From the NCBI RefSeq assembly GCF_001547995.1, contig NZ_AP014690.1, positions 711,501-775,500 of the forward strand: DNA of 64,000 nt. Direction: 5' to 3'. The position numbers were made by a program, and so were the translations under genes. This document shows positions 44,557-53,364 of this stretch, piece after piece; within the stretch, counting starts at the first letter, position 1, and every line of letters starts with the position of its first letter. This stretch comes from Asaia bogorensis NBRC 16594 (GTDB lineage: Bacteria; Pseudomonadota; Alphaproteobacteria; Acetobacterales; Acetobacteraceae). The notes beneath the pieces were generated by a model that saw only the letters and a program-made list of their open reading frames with translations, was not told the origin of the DNA and did no database searches.

Positions 44557-45280
44557 ATGTCCGCTCACCCCCCTCAACAGGCCTCGTCCCGATTTGCGCA
44601 GATTGCGGCCCTGGTCGGGGAAGAGGGGGCCTTCGAGGTGCGATCCCTCGGTGGGGGCGATCTGTCAGACATCTGGCAGCTCGATTTCGCGTCCGGGCGT
44701 CGTGTCATCGTCAAGAATGGCCCTCATGTCGCCACTGAGGCGGCCATGCTCGATGCGCTGCCTGCATGAGGTGAAGCAGCCTCCGCGTTATGGGTGGGAC
44801 GAGGATTACGCTTTCGGCACGGTGCCTATCATTAATGACTGGACGCTCGACTGGCGTGATTTCTGGCGGGATTGCCGGTTAAGGCCCTTCCTCGATAGCC
44901 TCCCCAGGGAAGTGGCGGCACGGGTCAATCACCTGTCGCAAACTCTCGATCGTTTTCTGCCCTCGGCCCCGCGCCCCACACTCTTGCATGGTGATCTCTG
45001 GACCGGCAATTTCATCACCTCGCCCGCGCCTGAGGGCGGGATATGCGCCGTATTGATCGATCCTGCCTGTTATATCGGCGATGCGAGTGCGGATTTCGCC
45101 ATACTGACGCTTTTTGCGACGCCGCCAGAGGCGTTTTGGCGCAGTTACGGTCCGTTGCCGGAGGGGTATGAACGCAGCATCAATGTCTATCGTCTCTGGC
45201 CTGCACTGGTGCATTACCGTCTGTTCGGGGCCACCTATCTGGGTCTTGTACAGAGCCTGCTCGATACATTGGAGCTTTGA
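44557..45280 (+). pseudogene. Fructosamine kinase pseudogene with internal deletion and frameshift
   Basis: Frame 1 (44557-44769) encodes the start of a fructosamine-3-kinase-like enzyme: LGGGDLSDIWQLDFASGRRV with IVKNGP and TEAAMLDALPA, then a stop. Frame 2 from about 44770 continues at LHEVKQPPRYGWDEDYAFGT, then TLLHGDLWTGNF (catalytic loop) and VLIDPACYIGDASADFAIL (metal-binding), to the normal C-terminus. About 55-65 residues between the glycine-rich loop region and LHE are missing and the frame is shifted. CTGC occurs twice at the junction, consistent with a deletion between short repeats. The kinase should be inactive. Confidence 0.85.
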
Positions 45281-45326
45281 GGCCGCTGACTAAGCGCAGG
45301 CGGTAGAGTTTTAAACCTTCGCTGAT

Positions 45327-46694
45327 TCACAGGTGCTGTTCTCCGGGCATGAGCAGATCCATGACCGATGGCGTCCAGCCCAAGGCACGGGCGGCGAGGA
45401 GCGCAGCGCTTGCTGCAGTCAGCTCTGGCTCGCGGACGATCCTGAAAGGCTGCGATCCAAGTTGGCGCTTGATGGCTACCCAGCCGGGCGCACGCGACCA
45501 TCCGCCCGACAGATAGAAGTCGGGTTGCGTGGTCCCGACATCGGGCTGAGCAGGATTTGCCTGCCATGATGCGGCACGGAGCTGGTTGATTCTCTCAATT
45601 GCGGTTTCTCCGGCACGCGCCAGCGCGCCCACAACAGCAGAGGCCCGGGAGAGGGGGGCGAGCGGCGCATCGTCTGTAAAGGCGGGGGTATGTCCCCCAT
45701 GAGAGCCGGGAATGAAACAGCCGCTCTCCAGGAATGAATCCGGCTTGCTGGCACCAGAGAACAATGCCGCAATCATTGCGCCGGTCGCGCTGTCCCGAGA
45801 CGCCCAGGCGAGGTTGCGGGCGAGCTCTTCTACGCAAAGCAGCGCTGCGCCCTGCGACAGGATGCCCGGTGCGACATCGATGCCTGCCGGGAAGGGCACA
45901 GGATACGGCGCGTTCTGCGTGACGACGACTTCCGCTGTACCCATGGAATCTAGAATGGCCGCAGGGCTCAGCTGTGTGATGCCCCATCCGCCTATCGGGT
46001 GATCGTGCCCCCCTGCCACTACGAGGGCGTCGGGGGCGAAAACCGGATTCGCCGAGCCCGTGCGGGTGACGGGGCCGACAACATGCCCCGTCCGGACGAC
46101 AGGGGGCAGGAGACCGCGTTTACCAAGGGTGGCTGTCACGCGGGCGTCGTCCCATGCGCCGGATTGTGGGAGGTAGGCCGCTGTGCGGGCGGCCAGTGAG
46201 TCACTCATGAAAGCAGACTGGCACCACTGGGCCGCTGCGTAATCCGACAGGGCCAGCCAGGCATAGGCACGCTCATGCCCTTCCTGTCTGGCCGCCCAGT
46301 ACCAGCCTGTCAGGGTGCGAAACGGATCAGGGTCGATTCCTGTCAGGGGTGAGGGCGCCAGCGAAGGAGACAACATCTCGAAAAGCGCCTGTCGCTCGGG
46401 GGCAAACCAGGGAAGAGCGGCAGAGAGCGGCCGTAGCCGTGCGTCCACAAGCGTGCCATCCTCGCCAATGCCTGCCGTGCTGATGGCCCGTATGCGGTAA
46501 CGGCTGCCACACAGCCTGTTCAGCAGGCCACTCACCTCGCTAAACAGACATGTGGCATCAATCATCTGGTCGTCGGGGCGTCTGGGTGTGGGAACCGAGG
46601 CGCGGCCCACGACCATCCCCTCAGGGGTGATGATGATGGCTTTGAGATTGGTGCTGCCGATATCGATACCGGCAGCCACTTGATCGAAACCCAT
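45327..46694 (-). CDS. FGGY-family carbohydrate kinase
   Basis: A 455-residue FGGY sugar kinase. The N-terminal phosphate-binding loop is AGIDIGSTNLKAIII and the ATP-site regions in the C-terminal half include GGHDHPIGGWG, LDSMGTAEVV and FYLSGGWSRAPGW. It resembles xylulokinase- and glycerol-kinase-type proteins but cannot be assigned to one sugar. It follows the aldolase gene on the same strand by 47 bp, so the pair is likely to phosphorylate a ketose and then cleave it. Confidence 0.88.
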   Translation of the reverse strand: MGFDQVAAGIDIGSTNLKAIIITPEGMVVGRASVPTPRRPDDQMIDATCLFSEVSGLLNRLCGSRYRIRAISTAGIGEDGTLVDARLRPLSAALPWFAPERQALFEMLSPSLAPSPLTGIDPDPFRTLTGWYWAARQEGHERAYAWLALSDYAAAQWCQSAFMSDSLAARTAAYLPQSGAWDDARVTATLGKRGLLPPVVRTGHVVGPVTRTGSANPVFAPDALVVAGGHDHPIGGWGITQLSPAAILDSMGTAEVVVTQNAPYPVPFPAGIDVAPGILSQGAALLCVEELARNLAWASRDSATGAMIAALFSGASKPDSFLESGCFIPGSHGGHTPAFTDDAPLAPLSRASAVVGALARAGETAIERINQLRAASWQANPAQPDVGTTQPDFYLSGGWSRAPGWVAIKRQLGSQPFRIVREPELTAASAALLAARALGWTPSVMDLLMPGEQHL

Positions 46695-46741
46695 GACGAT
46701 CTTTCCGTCGCTGGAAGGCCATCCACGCTACCGCGATACAC

Positions 46742-47524
46742 TCAGTCGGCAAAGCGCACTGAGCGGCTCAGGGCATCGAGCTGCCCGAGCAGATCAACGG
46801 CAGTCTTTTCGTCGCGCTGCCAGATATTGCGCCCGACGATGACGCCGCGTGCGCCCGCACGTATCGTCTGATCAACGGCATCGAGCGTATCAGCCGGGCT
46901 GCCAGCAAGAGGGCCGCCGGCTATGACGAGGGGAACGCGCAGTTCCTCGACCAGTCGCCTGGTACGGGCTTCGCCGGGGAAGGCGATCTTGATCACATGC
47001 GCGCCAAGGTCATAGGCGATACGGGCGATCTTCTCCTCTTCGATGATGACCTCTTCCGTGCGGGGGGCACCGATCAGGACAGGTTCGAGCACCAGCGGGA
47101 TATCCCACCGGTCGCAGGCAGAAATCACCTTGCCGACACGATGGCAGAGCGCCACGCGTTCCCTGTTCGACATGTTCCACGGGAAGAGCATCTTTACGGC
47201 GTCGACGCCCATCCGGACGGCGTCCTCAACGGTGGTGATCAGGTCATGCGAGCCGGCGCCATCGAGTTGACGATAATCGTAATAGGTATCGATGGTCAGA
47301 ACGCGCGTGAGCTCGGGATGTGCTGCAAAGAAGCTCTCGGTCTGGCGCACCTGCCCCGGCGTGAGCATGAAACCCGTTACCCCTTTGCCTGCCCAGCGAG
47401 CGAAAGGCGATGAGGGTGTTTCGAGGCCTTCGATGCGGTCGAAAATCAGACCATGATCGACAGGCATGATGATGGCAGCGCGATGGCTCGGCAAAGTGCG
47501 GCGCAGGCGATAGGTCATGGACAT
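46742..47524 (-). CDS. DhnA/LsrF-type class I aldolase
   Basis: A 260-residue TIM-barrel aldolase of the DhnA (class I fructose-bisphosphate aldolase / LsrF) family. The N-terminal motif IIMPVDHGLIFD, the presumed Schiff-base Lys in AHVIKIAFPGEAR, and the phosphate-binding VIAGGPLAGSP and GARGVIVGRNIWQ are visible. ATG 47524 is chosen because GGAG lies 9 bases upstream; TTG 47530 is the frame's first codon. It should split a phosphorylated ketose into dihydroxyacetone phosphate and an aldehyde, which is inference. Confidence 0.88.
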   Translation of the reverse strand: MSMTYRLRRTLPSHRAAIIMPVDHGLIFDRIEGLETPSSPFARWAGKGVTGFMLTPGQVRQTESFFAAHPELTRVLTIDTYYDYRQLDGAGSHDLITTVEDAVRMGVDAVKMLFPWNMSNRERVALCHRVGKVISACDRWDIPLVLEPVLIGAPRTEEVIIEEEKIARIAYDLGAHVIKIAFPGEARTRRLVEELRVPLVIAGGPLAGSPADTLDAVDQTIRAGARGVIVGRNIWQRDEKTAVDLLGQLDALSRSVRFAD

Positions 47525-47590
47525 GAACAAGAACTCCGTTGGGATCTCTCCGGAACGAGGAGAGATAGGATAGTCAGGAGATGTACGGTC

Positions 47591-47600
47591 TGTACGTACA
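47591..47600. promoter_or_regulatory. TGTACGTACA palindrome 1, candidate GntR operator
   Basis: TGTACGTACA is a perfect 10-bp palindrome, 67 bp before the aldolase start. It is flanked by a perfect 9-bp inverted repeat GATAGTCAG (47569-47577) / CTGACTATC (47605-47613). The same palindrome recurs at 47735-47744, on the side of the divergent dehydrogenase. Confidence 0.65.
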
Positions 47601-47733
47601 ATAACTGACTATCTTGCAGAAAACCCGTCAACCCTATCCTATGGTCATTCAACCTTCGTCACGGTGTGTAGGCAGAGAAAACAACGGTAAATCTGGGCTG
47701 AGCGCAGCTATCACAAAACGATGATCGAGCGGA

Positions 47734-47745
47734 CTGTACGTACAG
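47734..47745. promoter_or_regulatory. CTGTACGTACAG palindrome 2, candidate GntR operator
   Basis: CTGTACGTACAG is a perfect 12-bp palindrome containing the same TGTACGTACA core as palindrome 1. It lies 87 bp before the zinc dehydrogenase start. One copy for each divergent promoter suggests a shared repressor, most simply the GntR protein encoded at 48933. Confidence 0.65.
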
Positions 47746-47831
47746 ACAGACTCGATACGACTATGGCGCTATGGGTTTTTTACCCTGCCGTCGTTCCGGC
47801 GTCGGGATTGCGTCTACCTAGAGGATTCTCC

Positions 47832-48836
47832 ATGCGCGCACTTGTATTCGATGGACAGGGTGGAATGTCATTGCAGAGCAGGGCAGAGCCCTCTCTTGGC
47901 GATGATTCCGTGCTTATAGCGCCGTCACGTGTCGGTATTTGCGGCACCGATCTGCATCTTCTGACCGGCGATTATCCTCTCGGCCGTTTTCCACGCATAG
48001 CCGGCCATGAATTCGCGGGCCGGGTTGTTGCTGTCGGGGCCACGGTCTCGTGCTTTGCGCCGGGGGATCGGGTATGCGTCGATCCCAATATCAGCTGCGG
48101 TCAATGCGCGATGTGCCGTGCCGGCGCGCCCAATCTGTGCAGCCATCTCGTGCCGGTGGGCGTCACGATTGACGGGGCCTTTGCCGAGCGTGTCGCCGTA
48201 CCTGAAAAGATCGTGCACAGATTGCCGGCTCATCTCGATATGGCGTCGGGTGCGCTGATCGAGCCGCTTGCCTGCGTTGTCCACGCATTGGAGCGTGAGC
48301 CCGACCTGCGAGGTGGATCGGTCCTGATCTATGGCGCGGGGAGCATTGGATTGATGGCAATCGCTCTCGCCCGGCATCATGGGGCTGCGCGTGTCGAGGT
48401 GGTCGAGCCGAGTGCCACGCGCCGCGATGCGGCACTCGATCTGGGGGCGGATGGCGTGTTTGCGCCGGGCGCGCGGCGTATTGCGCGTGATATCGGTTTC
48501 GTCATCGAAGCGAGCGGCCATCCTCTGGCTGTAGCGGACGCTCTGGAACAACTTGCACCAAGGGGCGTGCTGATCCAGATGGGCGTCTGTTCTCCCGAGG
48601 CGACCATTGCGTTTCATCCGTTCGACCTGTTCGATCGGGAACTGACAATCATCGGTTCGCAATCCCTGTCAGGAGCCTATGAGCGGGCGATCGGCATTAC
48701 GGCTGCGCTGCCTGATCTTGCAAAGAAGATCGTCAGTCATGTGTATGATCTGGAGGAGGCGCCCGAGGCTTTCGCGATGGCGCGTTCCGAAACAGCAAGA
48801 AAAGTGCAGATCCGCTGCGATGCAGCCGGGATCTGA
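47832..48836 (+). CDS. Zinc-dependent medium-chain alcohol/polyol dehydrogenase
   Basis: A 334-residue MDR-family dehydrogenase, similar to sorbitol and threonine dehydrogenases. Catalytic zinc ligands are in VGICGTDLHLL and AGHEFAGRV, the structural zinc has four Cys in CGQCAMCRAGAPNLC, and the NAD fold is VLIYGAGSIGLMAIALARHH. ATG 47832 is chosen because GAGG lies 8 bases upstream, although the frame extends to 47721 across palindrome 2. It probably oxidises a polyol to the ketose used by the kinase and aldolase. Confidence 0.92.
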   Translation: MRALVFDGQGGMSLQSRAEPSLGDDSVLIAPSRVGICGTDLHLLTGDYPLGRFPRIAGHEFAGRVVAVGATVSCFAPGDRVCVDPNISCGQCAMCRAGAPNLCSHLVPVGVTIDGAFAERVAVPEKIVHRLPAHLDMASGALIEPLACVVHALEREPDLRGGSVLIYGAGSIGLMAIALARHHGAARVEVVEPSATRRDAALDLGADGVFAPGARRIARDIGFVIEASGHPLAVADALEQLAPRGVLIQMGVCSPEATIAFHPFDLFDRELTIIGSQSLSGAYERAIGITAALPDLAKKIVSHVYDLEEAPEAFAMARSETARKVQIRCDAAGI

Positions 48837-48932
48837 GGGCACACGGGAAAGGCGGCGGCTGTCAGCAGGATCGTGGCGTGCTAGTAAGGTCGGAAGCCGT
48901 GTCCTCGCTGAGGGAAGGAAGACGATCCGAGC

Positions 48933-49751
48933 ATGAAGAAGCCTGAGATGCCCTCGCGTACAGCTGCCTCTGCACCTGCCTCGGCGGGTGACGGGCAGGC
49001 CGGTTTCATCATCGATCGTCTGTCAACGACTCCTTACTATGCCCAGCTTGCCGACCATCTGGAGGCTGAAATCCGCAAGGGGGTGCGCAAACCCGGCGCC
49101 CGCCTCGCCAGCGAGAACGAGTTGTGCACGCGTTACGATCTCTCGCGTGCAACCGTTCGGCAGACCCTGCAGACGCTCGAAAGCCGGGGGCTTGTCGAGC
49201 GCATTGCCGGACGAGGGGCCTTTGTCAGTGCAGGTGATGCCGTGCAGGGCTGGATGATCCAGGGACGCAAGGGCTTCCTCGAAACAGCGCTTGGTCATGG
49301 GCATCTCGATGTGACGACAGCGGTGCTGAGGGCAGGGGTTGTGACCCTGCCTGATACGATCTGCGCGCTGCTCGACATTCCTGCGGCGAGCGAAGGCTTC
49401 GAACTGGTGCGTCTCCGTTCCCTGCGGGGGCTGCCGGCGCTGTACAGCATCAATTACAGCCCGCCGGACCTGATGGATGTGATTGGGCGGGGGCAGGATG
49501 TTCTAGAGGGGCGTTCGTCCCTCAGCGCCCTTCTGACAGAGGCAGGCTTTGCCCTTCAGGGGGCGCATCGTTCAATCGTCGCTATGGCCGCGCCGCGCGA
49601 TATTGCGGCGCATCTGGACATACGGACGGGCTCACCCCTGTTGCGGGTGCGCTCGGTGTCCTGGCGCCGCGATAACATGCGATTTGATGTGTATGAGGCC
49701 TGGGTACGCAGCGACCTTATACCGCTTGAAGTGGATGTCAGCGCCATCTGA
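48933..49751 (+). CDS. GntR-family regulator with UTRA sensor domain
   Basis: A 272-residue GntR/HutC-type regulator. The winged helix is YAQLADHLEAEIRKGVRKPG then SENELCTRYDLSRATVRQTL and GLVERIAGRGAFV. The C-terminal UTRA domain (about 120-265) senses a small molecule, often a sugar phosphate. About 25 residues before the DNA-binding domain are low-complexity. It lies 96 bp after the dehydrogenase and most likely controls the locus through the TGTACGTACA palindromes. Confidence 0.92.
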   Translation: MKKPEMPSRTAASAPASAGDGQAGFIIDRLSTTPYYAQLADHLEAEIRKGVRKPGARLASENELCTRYDLSRATVRQTLQTLESRGLVERIAGRGAFVSAGDAVQGWMIQGRKGFLETALGHGHLDVTTAVLRAGVVTLPDTICALLDIPAASEGFELVRLRSLRGLPALYSINYSPPDLMDVIGRGQDVLEGRSSLSALLTEAGFALQGAHRSIVAMAAPRDIAAHLDIRTGSPLLRVRSVSWRRDNMRFDVYEAWVRSDLIPLEVDVSAI

Positions 49752-49783
49752 GCGCGACTCATTGACCCACTTCTTCGCTTCTG

Positions 49784-49827
49784 CCCCCTGTCCCGTTCAC
49801 GGGGATGACCCGGGATGGAACAGGGGG
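49784..49827. terminator. Hairpin between gntR and the dihydroxyacetone kinase gene (convergent)
   Basis: CCCCCTGT (49784-49791) pairs with ACAGGGGG (49820-49827), with further inner pairing between CCCG and CGGG. It sits between convergent genes. There is no T-run, so strength is uncertain. Confidence 0.5.
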
Positions 49828-49835
49828 GTGAGTTT

Positions 49836-51473
49836 TCAGGCTGATGCCGCCAGGGCTTTGAAGAGCACAGCGATGGCCTCGGCACCGGGGTCGGGGATAT
49901 TGGCCAGCTGCTCGGGCGGGATATAGGAAGCGCGGCCGGCACGCGCTTTCATGCTTCGTGTCGCGTCGGCCCCCTTGCGCGCTGCGACCGCCGCCTGCGC
50001 GAGTGACTGACCGGATTGCAACGCAGCGATGGCGGGAAGAAGCGCATCGAGCATGGTGCGGTCACCTGGCTTCGCGCCGCCATAGGCCTGCATGCGCGCG
50101 GCGCCGTTATGCAAACCTTCGCGCCAGTTTTCATCATGCCCCGCTGTGGTCATGAGAATGGACAGCAGAACGCCGCTCGACCCACCGCTGTGACGGGCCA
50201 GAAGGCGTCCGATTGTGGCCATGAGCGCCTGCGGCGAGGCGAGGGGAAGGCGGTCGATGGCGCGCAGAACCTGTCGCGCGGCCTCGGCAAATGTCGAGCC
50301 TGCATCACCATCACCGCATTTGGCATCGAGCGTATTGAGGGCGGCTTCGTGCCCGATCAGCGCGTTTGCGCCGCTAGTGATGAGGTGCCTGAGCAACGGA
50401 TTGTCAGAGGGCGCATCCGTAAACGTTTCGGGCAGCGCGGGCACAGGCAGGGTCGCGACCGGGCCGAAAGCGGCCAGATCGGGCCATGCGTGAGGCTCGG
50501 CTGGTGCAGCAAGCGCCTCGATAAAGGCGGGTTCTGCAGGGAGCGTCGTCAGGGAGAAGCCGTTCATGTCGAGCGCCGTCATGACCGGGGATGGACCGGC
50601 AATCCATGCTGTCCGGGCGGCCAGTGACGTGCGGGAGAAACCGTCAAGCAGTGCAAGAGCTTCAAGGGGCGGCACACTGCCCAGCATGTTGAGAAGGACA
50701 ATCTGCCTGGTCGTGCCGTTGGCATCGCTCTCTGGCAGGGATGACAGGAGCCGGTCCGCTGCGAGCGCAACCAGTTTGTCGAGAGGGGCCATCGGAATAC
50801 GTTCGACGCCAGCTTCGCCGTGAATGCCGAGCCCGAGTTCGGCCTCGTTTTCGCCAAGGCGGGGCGGCTGGTCGGGCGTATAGACATTGCAGTCGCTCAG
50901 GGCGAGGCCGATGGAACGAAGCGCACCCGCAGCATTGCGCGCCTGCGCGGCGACCTCTGCAAGCGGGCGGCCAGTCTCGGCAGCGTAGCCAGCGATCTTG
51001 TGAACCAGAACGGTGCCGGCAATGCCGCGTGCCTTGGCCGTGTGGCCAAGGGCAATGTCGTCGCCTACGATGACGAGTTCGACATCAAGCCCGAGCGCCT
51101 TTGCCTGTTCGGCTGCGATGCCGAAATTGAGCCGGTCTCCAGTATAGTTCTTGACGATAAGAAGGCATCCGGCCGGACCGGTCACGGCGCGTATGGCCGC
51201 AAGAATGGCATCGACACCCGGCGAGGCGAAAAGCTGACCGCAAACCGCTGCCGTGAGCATGCCTTTTCCCACAAAGCCAGCATGGGCGGGCTCATGTCCA
51301 GAACCACCGCCAGAAATGATGGCCACGCGATCTATCGCCCAGTTTTTGCGCAGGACGACATGGATATCGTCGGCACCTTCAAGCCGACACAGATGGCTTC
51401 CCGCTGAGGAGCGCAGCAGCCCCTCAATGCCTTCGGCTACGATTGTGTCACGGGAGTTGAAAAAGCGCTTCAT
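49836..51473 (-). CDS. ATP-dependent dihydroxyacetone kinase (DhaK-DhaL fusion)
   Basis: A 545-residue single-chain dihydroxyacetone kinase. The DhaK half has SGGGSGHEPAHAGFVGKGML and the substrate-binding His in GLGIHGEAGVERI. The DhaL half has the metal-binding CGDGDAGSTF and HSGGSSGVLLSILM. It makes dihydroxyacetone phosphate in the cytoplasm. Its ATG has GGAG 9 bases upstream. It closes the carbohydrate locus and would feed products of the dehydrogenase or aldolase into glycolysis. Confidence 0.94.
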   Translation of the reverse strand: MKRFFNSRDTIVAEGIEGLLRSSAGSHLCRLEGADDIHVVLRKNWAIDRVAIISGGGSGHEPAHAGFVGKGMLTAAVCGQLFASPGVDAILAAIRAVTGPAGCLLIVKNYTGDRLNFGIAAEQAKALGLDVELVIVGDDIALGHTAKARGIAGTVLVHKIAGYAAETGRPLAEVAAQARNAAGALRSIGLALSDCNVYTPDQPPRLGENEAELGLGIHGEAGVERIPMAPLDKLVALAADRLLSSLPESDANGTTRQIVLLNMLGSVPPLEALALLDGFSRTSLAARTAWIAGPSPVMTALDMNGFSLTTLPAEPAFIEALAAPAEPHAWPDLAAFGPVATLPVPALPETFTDAPSDNPLLRHLITSGANALIGHEAALNTLDAKCGDGDAGSTFAEAARQVLRAIDRLPLASPQALMATIGRLLARHSGGSSGVLLSILMTTAGHDENWREGLHNGAARMQAYGGAKPGDRTMLDALLPAIAALQSGQSLAQAAVAARKGADATRSMKARAGRASYIPPEQLANIPDPGAEAIAVLFKALAASA

Positions 51474-51939
51474 GGACGAACTCCGCCTTGATCGCGGGGC
51501 TGTGGCGGCCCCTGTTATCGCTCGGTTGGGTCAGGCTAGAATCGTCAACGGTCGGAGGACATGACATTTCTATGTGAAAAGAGACACATTGATGTGACGT
51601 TGATCGCATTCCTGCGAGATCGGGCGTGATTTAACCGCATGCGGGTGGCAGGGATCGCGCCTCTGCGTTGCTGTTCGGGCGGTATGGGTCCTTTGGCCGC
51701 ATCGGATCAGTGCCAACGACCCCTTTGTTATCTTTCAGGCTCAACAGGTTGTGAAGAAGTGCCGACTGCCGCACTCGGTCACCTGAATATGGGCAATGAC
51801 TTGACACAACCGGTGCGCTGCCGTGCATTTCCGAATTGTTGCATCCGGTTCGGAGGCTGATCGAAACGATTGGCAGAGGTCCGGGAATTCGTTACGATTA
51901 GACAAGAATTTTCGTCAACAGGGTCAGGATTACAGAGTT
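51474..51939 (+). promoter_or_regulatory. Gene-free 466-bp region with a candidate promoter for the permease
   Basis: No gene is supported here. TTGACA at 51801-51806 followed by a 17-base spacer and TGCATT (51824-51829) is a candidate promoter for the amino-acid permease. The region just before the permease (51880-51925) is AT-rich. The part next to the kinase gene must hold its promoter, but I see no clear motif. Confidence 0.3.
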
Positions 51940-53346
51940 TTGGACATTCCATCCAAGTCGCATCTTCATCCCCCGCCGCAAGTCGACGAGGGCTATCATA
52001 AGGATCTCGGGCGCCGTCAGGTCCAGATGATCGCCATCGGCGGGGCTATCGGCACGGGGCTTTTCCTTGGTGCCGGCTCGCGGTTACAGCAGGCGGGCCC
52101 GGCTCTCGCGCTCGATTACCTCGTTTGCGGTATGTTCTGCTTTCTCATCCTTCGCGCGCTTGGCGAACTGGTGATGTACCGCCCCAGCGCTGGCAGCTTC
52201 GTTTCCTATGCCCGTGAGTTTCTGGGCGAGAAGGCAGCCTATGCGGCCGGGTGGCTCTCCTTTCTGAACTGGGCCATGACCGGTATCGTCGATATTACGG
52301 CTGTTGCGCTTTACATGCATTTCTGGGGCACATTCGAGCACGTGCCACAATGGGTGTTTGCGCTGGTGGCGTTGGGCATTGTCGGCACCATGAACATGAT
52401 TGGTGTGCGCTATTTTGGCGAGCTGGAGTTCTGGTTCTCGCTTATCAAGGTCATCGCGCTCGCCCTTTTCCTGATTTTCGGTTGCGTCGTTCTAGGCCTC
52501 AAGATGCCGGTGGCAGGCACTGTGCCCGGTTTTCATCTGATCTCCGAGAATGGTGGCATCTTCCCCCACGGCATCATGCCGGCCCTGTTCCTGATGCAGG
52601 GCGTCGTGTTCGCCTATTCGGCCATCGAACTGGTGGGAACGGCGGCAGGTGAGTGCGCCAACCCGCGTGAAATCATTCCGCGTGCCATCAACAGCGTGAT
52701 CTGGCGTATCGGCCTGTTCTATGTCGGGTCAGTGATTCTGCTGGTCTGTCTGCTGCCCTGGAATGCCTACCACAAGGGCGTCAGCCCGTTTGTGACCTTC
52801 TTCCAGGCCCTTGGCGTGCCTCATGTCGATACGGTCATGAACATCGTGGTGCTCACCGCGGCCCTGTCGAGCCTGAATTCGGGCCTGTACTCGACCGGGC
52901 GTATTCTGCGTGCCCTTGCCATGGGGGGCTCGGCGCCGCGCGCCCTGGCGCGGATGAACAAGCAGTCGGTCCCTTATGTCGGGATTCTGACAACCGTTGC
53001 GGTCTATCTGGTTGGGGTGGGTCTCAACTATCTCATTCCATCCCGCGTGTTCGAGATTGTGCTCAATGTGGCAGCTCTGGGTATCATCAGCACCTGGAGC
53101 TTCATTCTGATCTGCCAGATACGCCTGCGCCAGCTGGTTAATCGTGGCGAGGTCGAAAGCGCCGGGTTCCGTATGCCGGGTGCGCCGTTCACTTCGTGGC
53201 TGACGCTGGGTTTTCTCGGCTTTGTGGTTGTCATGATGGGTCTGGATTATCCCGAGGGCACCTATACGGTGTTTGCCATTCCGTTCATTGCGGTGCTTCT
53301 CGCCGGTGGCTGGGGATTGATCCTCCTGAGCCGCAAGAAAGCCTGA
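51940..53346 (+). CDS. Amino-acid permease (APC superfamily, AAT type)
   Basis: A 468-residue, 12-helix proton-coupled amino-acid permease resembling CycA, AnsP and GabP. The hallmark start GRRQVQMIAIGGAIGTGLFL then GAGSRLQQAGPAL is present, with the later GELVMYRPSAGSFVSYAREF and SAIELVGTAAGECANPREII. TTG 51940 is chosen because AGGA lies about 10 bases upstream; the frame to 51823 adds unrelated residues. The exact substrate is not clear. Confidence 0.9.
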   Translation: MDIPSKSHLHPPPQVDEGYHKDLGRRQVQMIAIGGAIGTGLFLGAGSRLQQAGPALALDYLVCGMFCFLILRALGELVMYRPSAGSFVSYAREFLGEKAAYAAGWLSFLNWAMTGIVDITAVALYMHFWGTFEHVPQWVFALVALGIVGTMNMIGVRYFGELEFWFSLIKVIALALFLIFGCVVLGLKMPVAGTVPGFHLISENGGIFPHGIMPALFLMQGVVFAYSAIELVGTAAGECANPREIIPRAINSVIWRIGLFYVGSVILLVCLLPWNAYHKGVSPFVTFFQALGVPHVDTVMNIVVLTAALSSLNSGLYSTGRILRALAMGGSAPRALARMNKQSVPYVGILTTVAVYLVGVGLNYLIPSRVFEIVLNVAALGIISTWSFILICQIRLRQLVNRGEVESAGFRMPGAPFTSWLTLGFLGFVVVMMGLDYPEGTYTVFAIPFIAVLLAGGWGLILLSRKKA

Positions 53347-53364
53347 CCAAACAAGACGGCCTGC

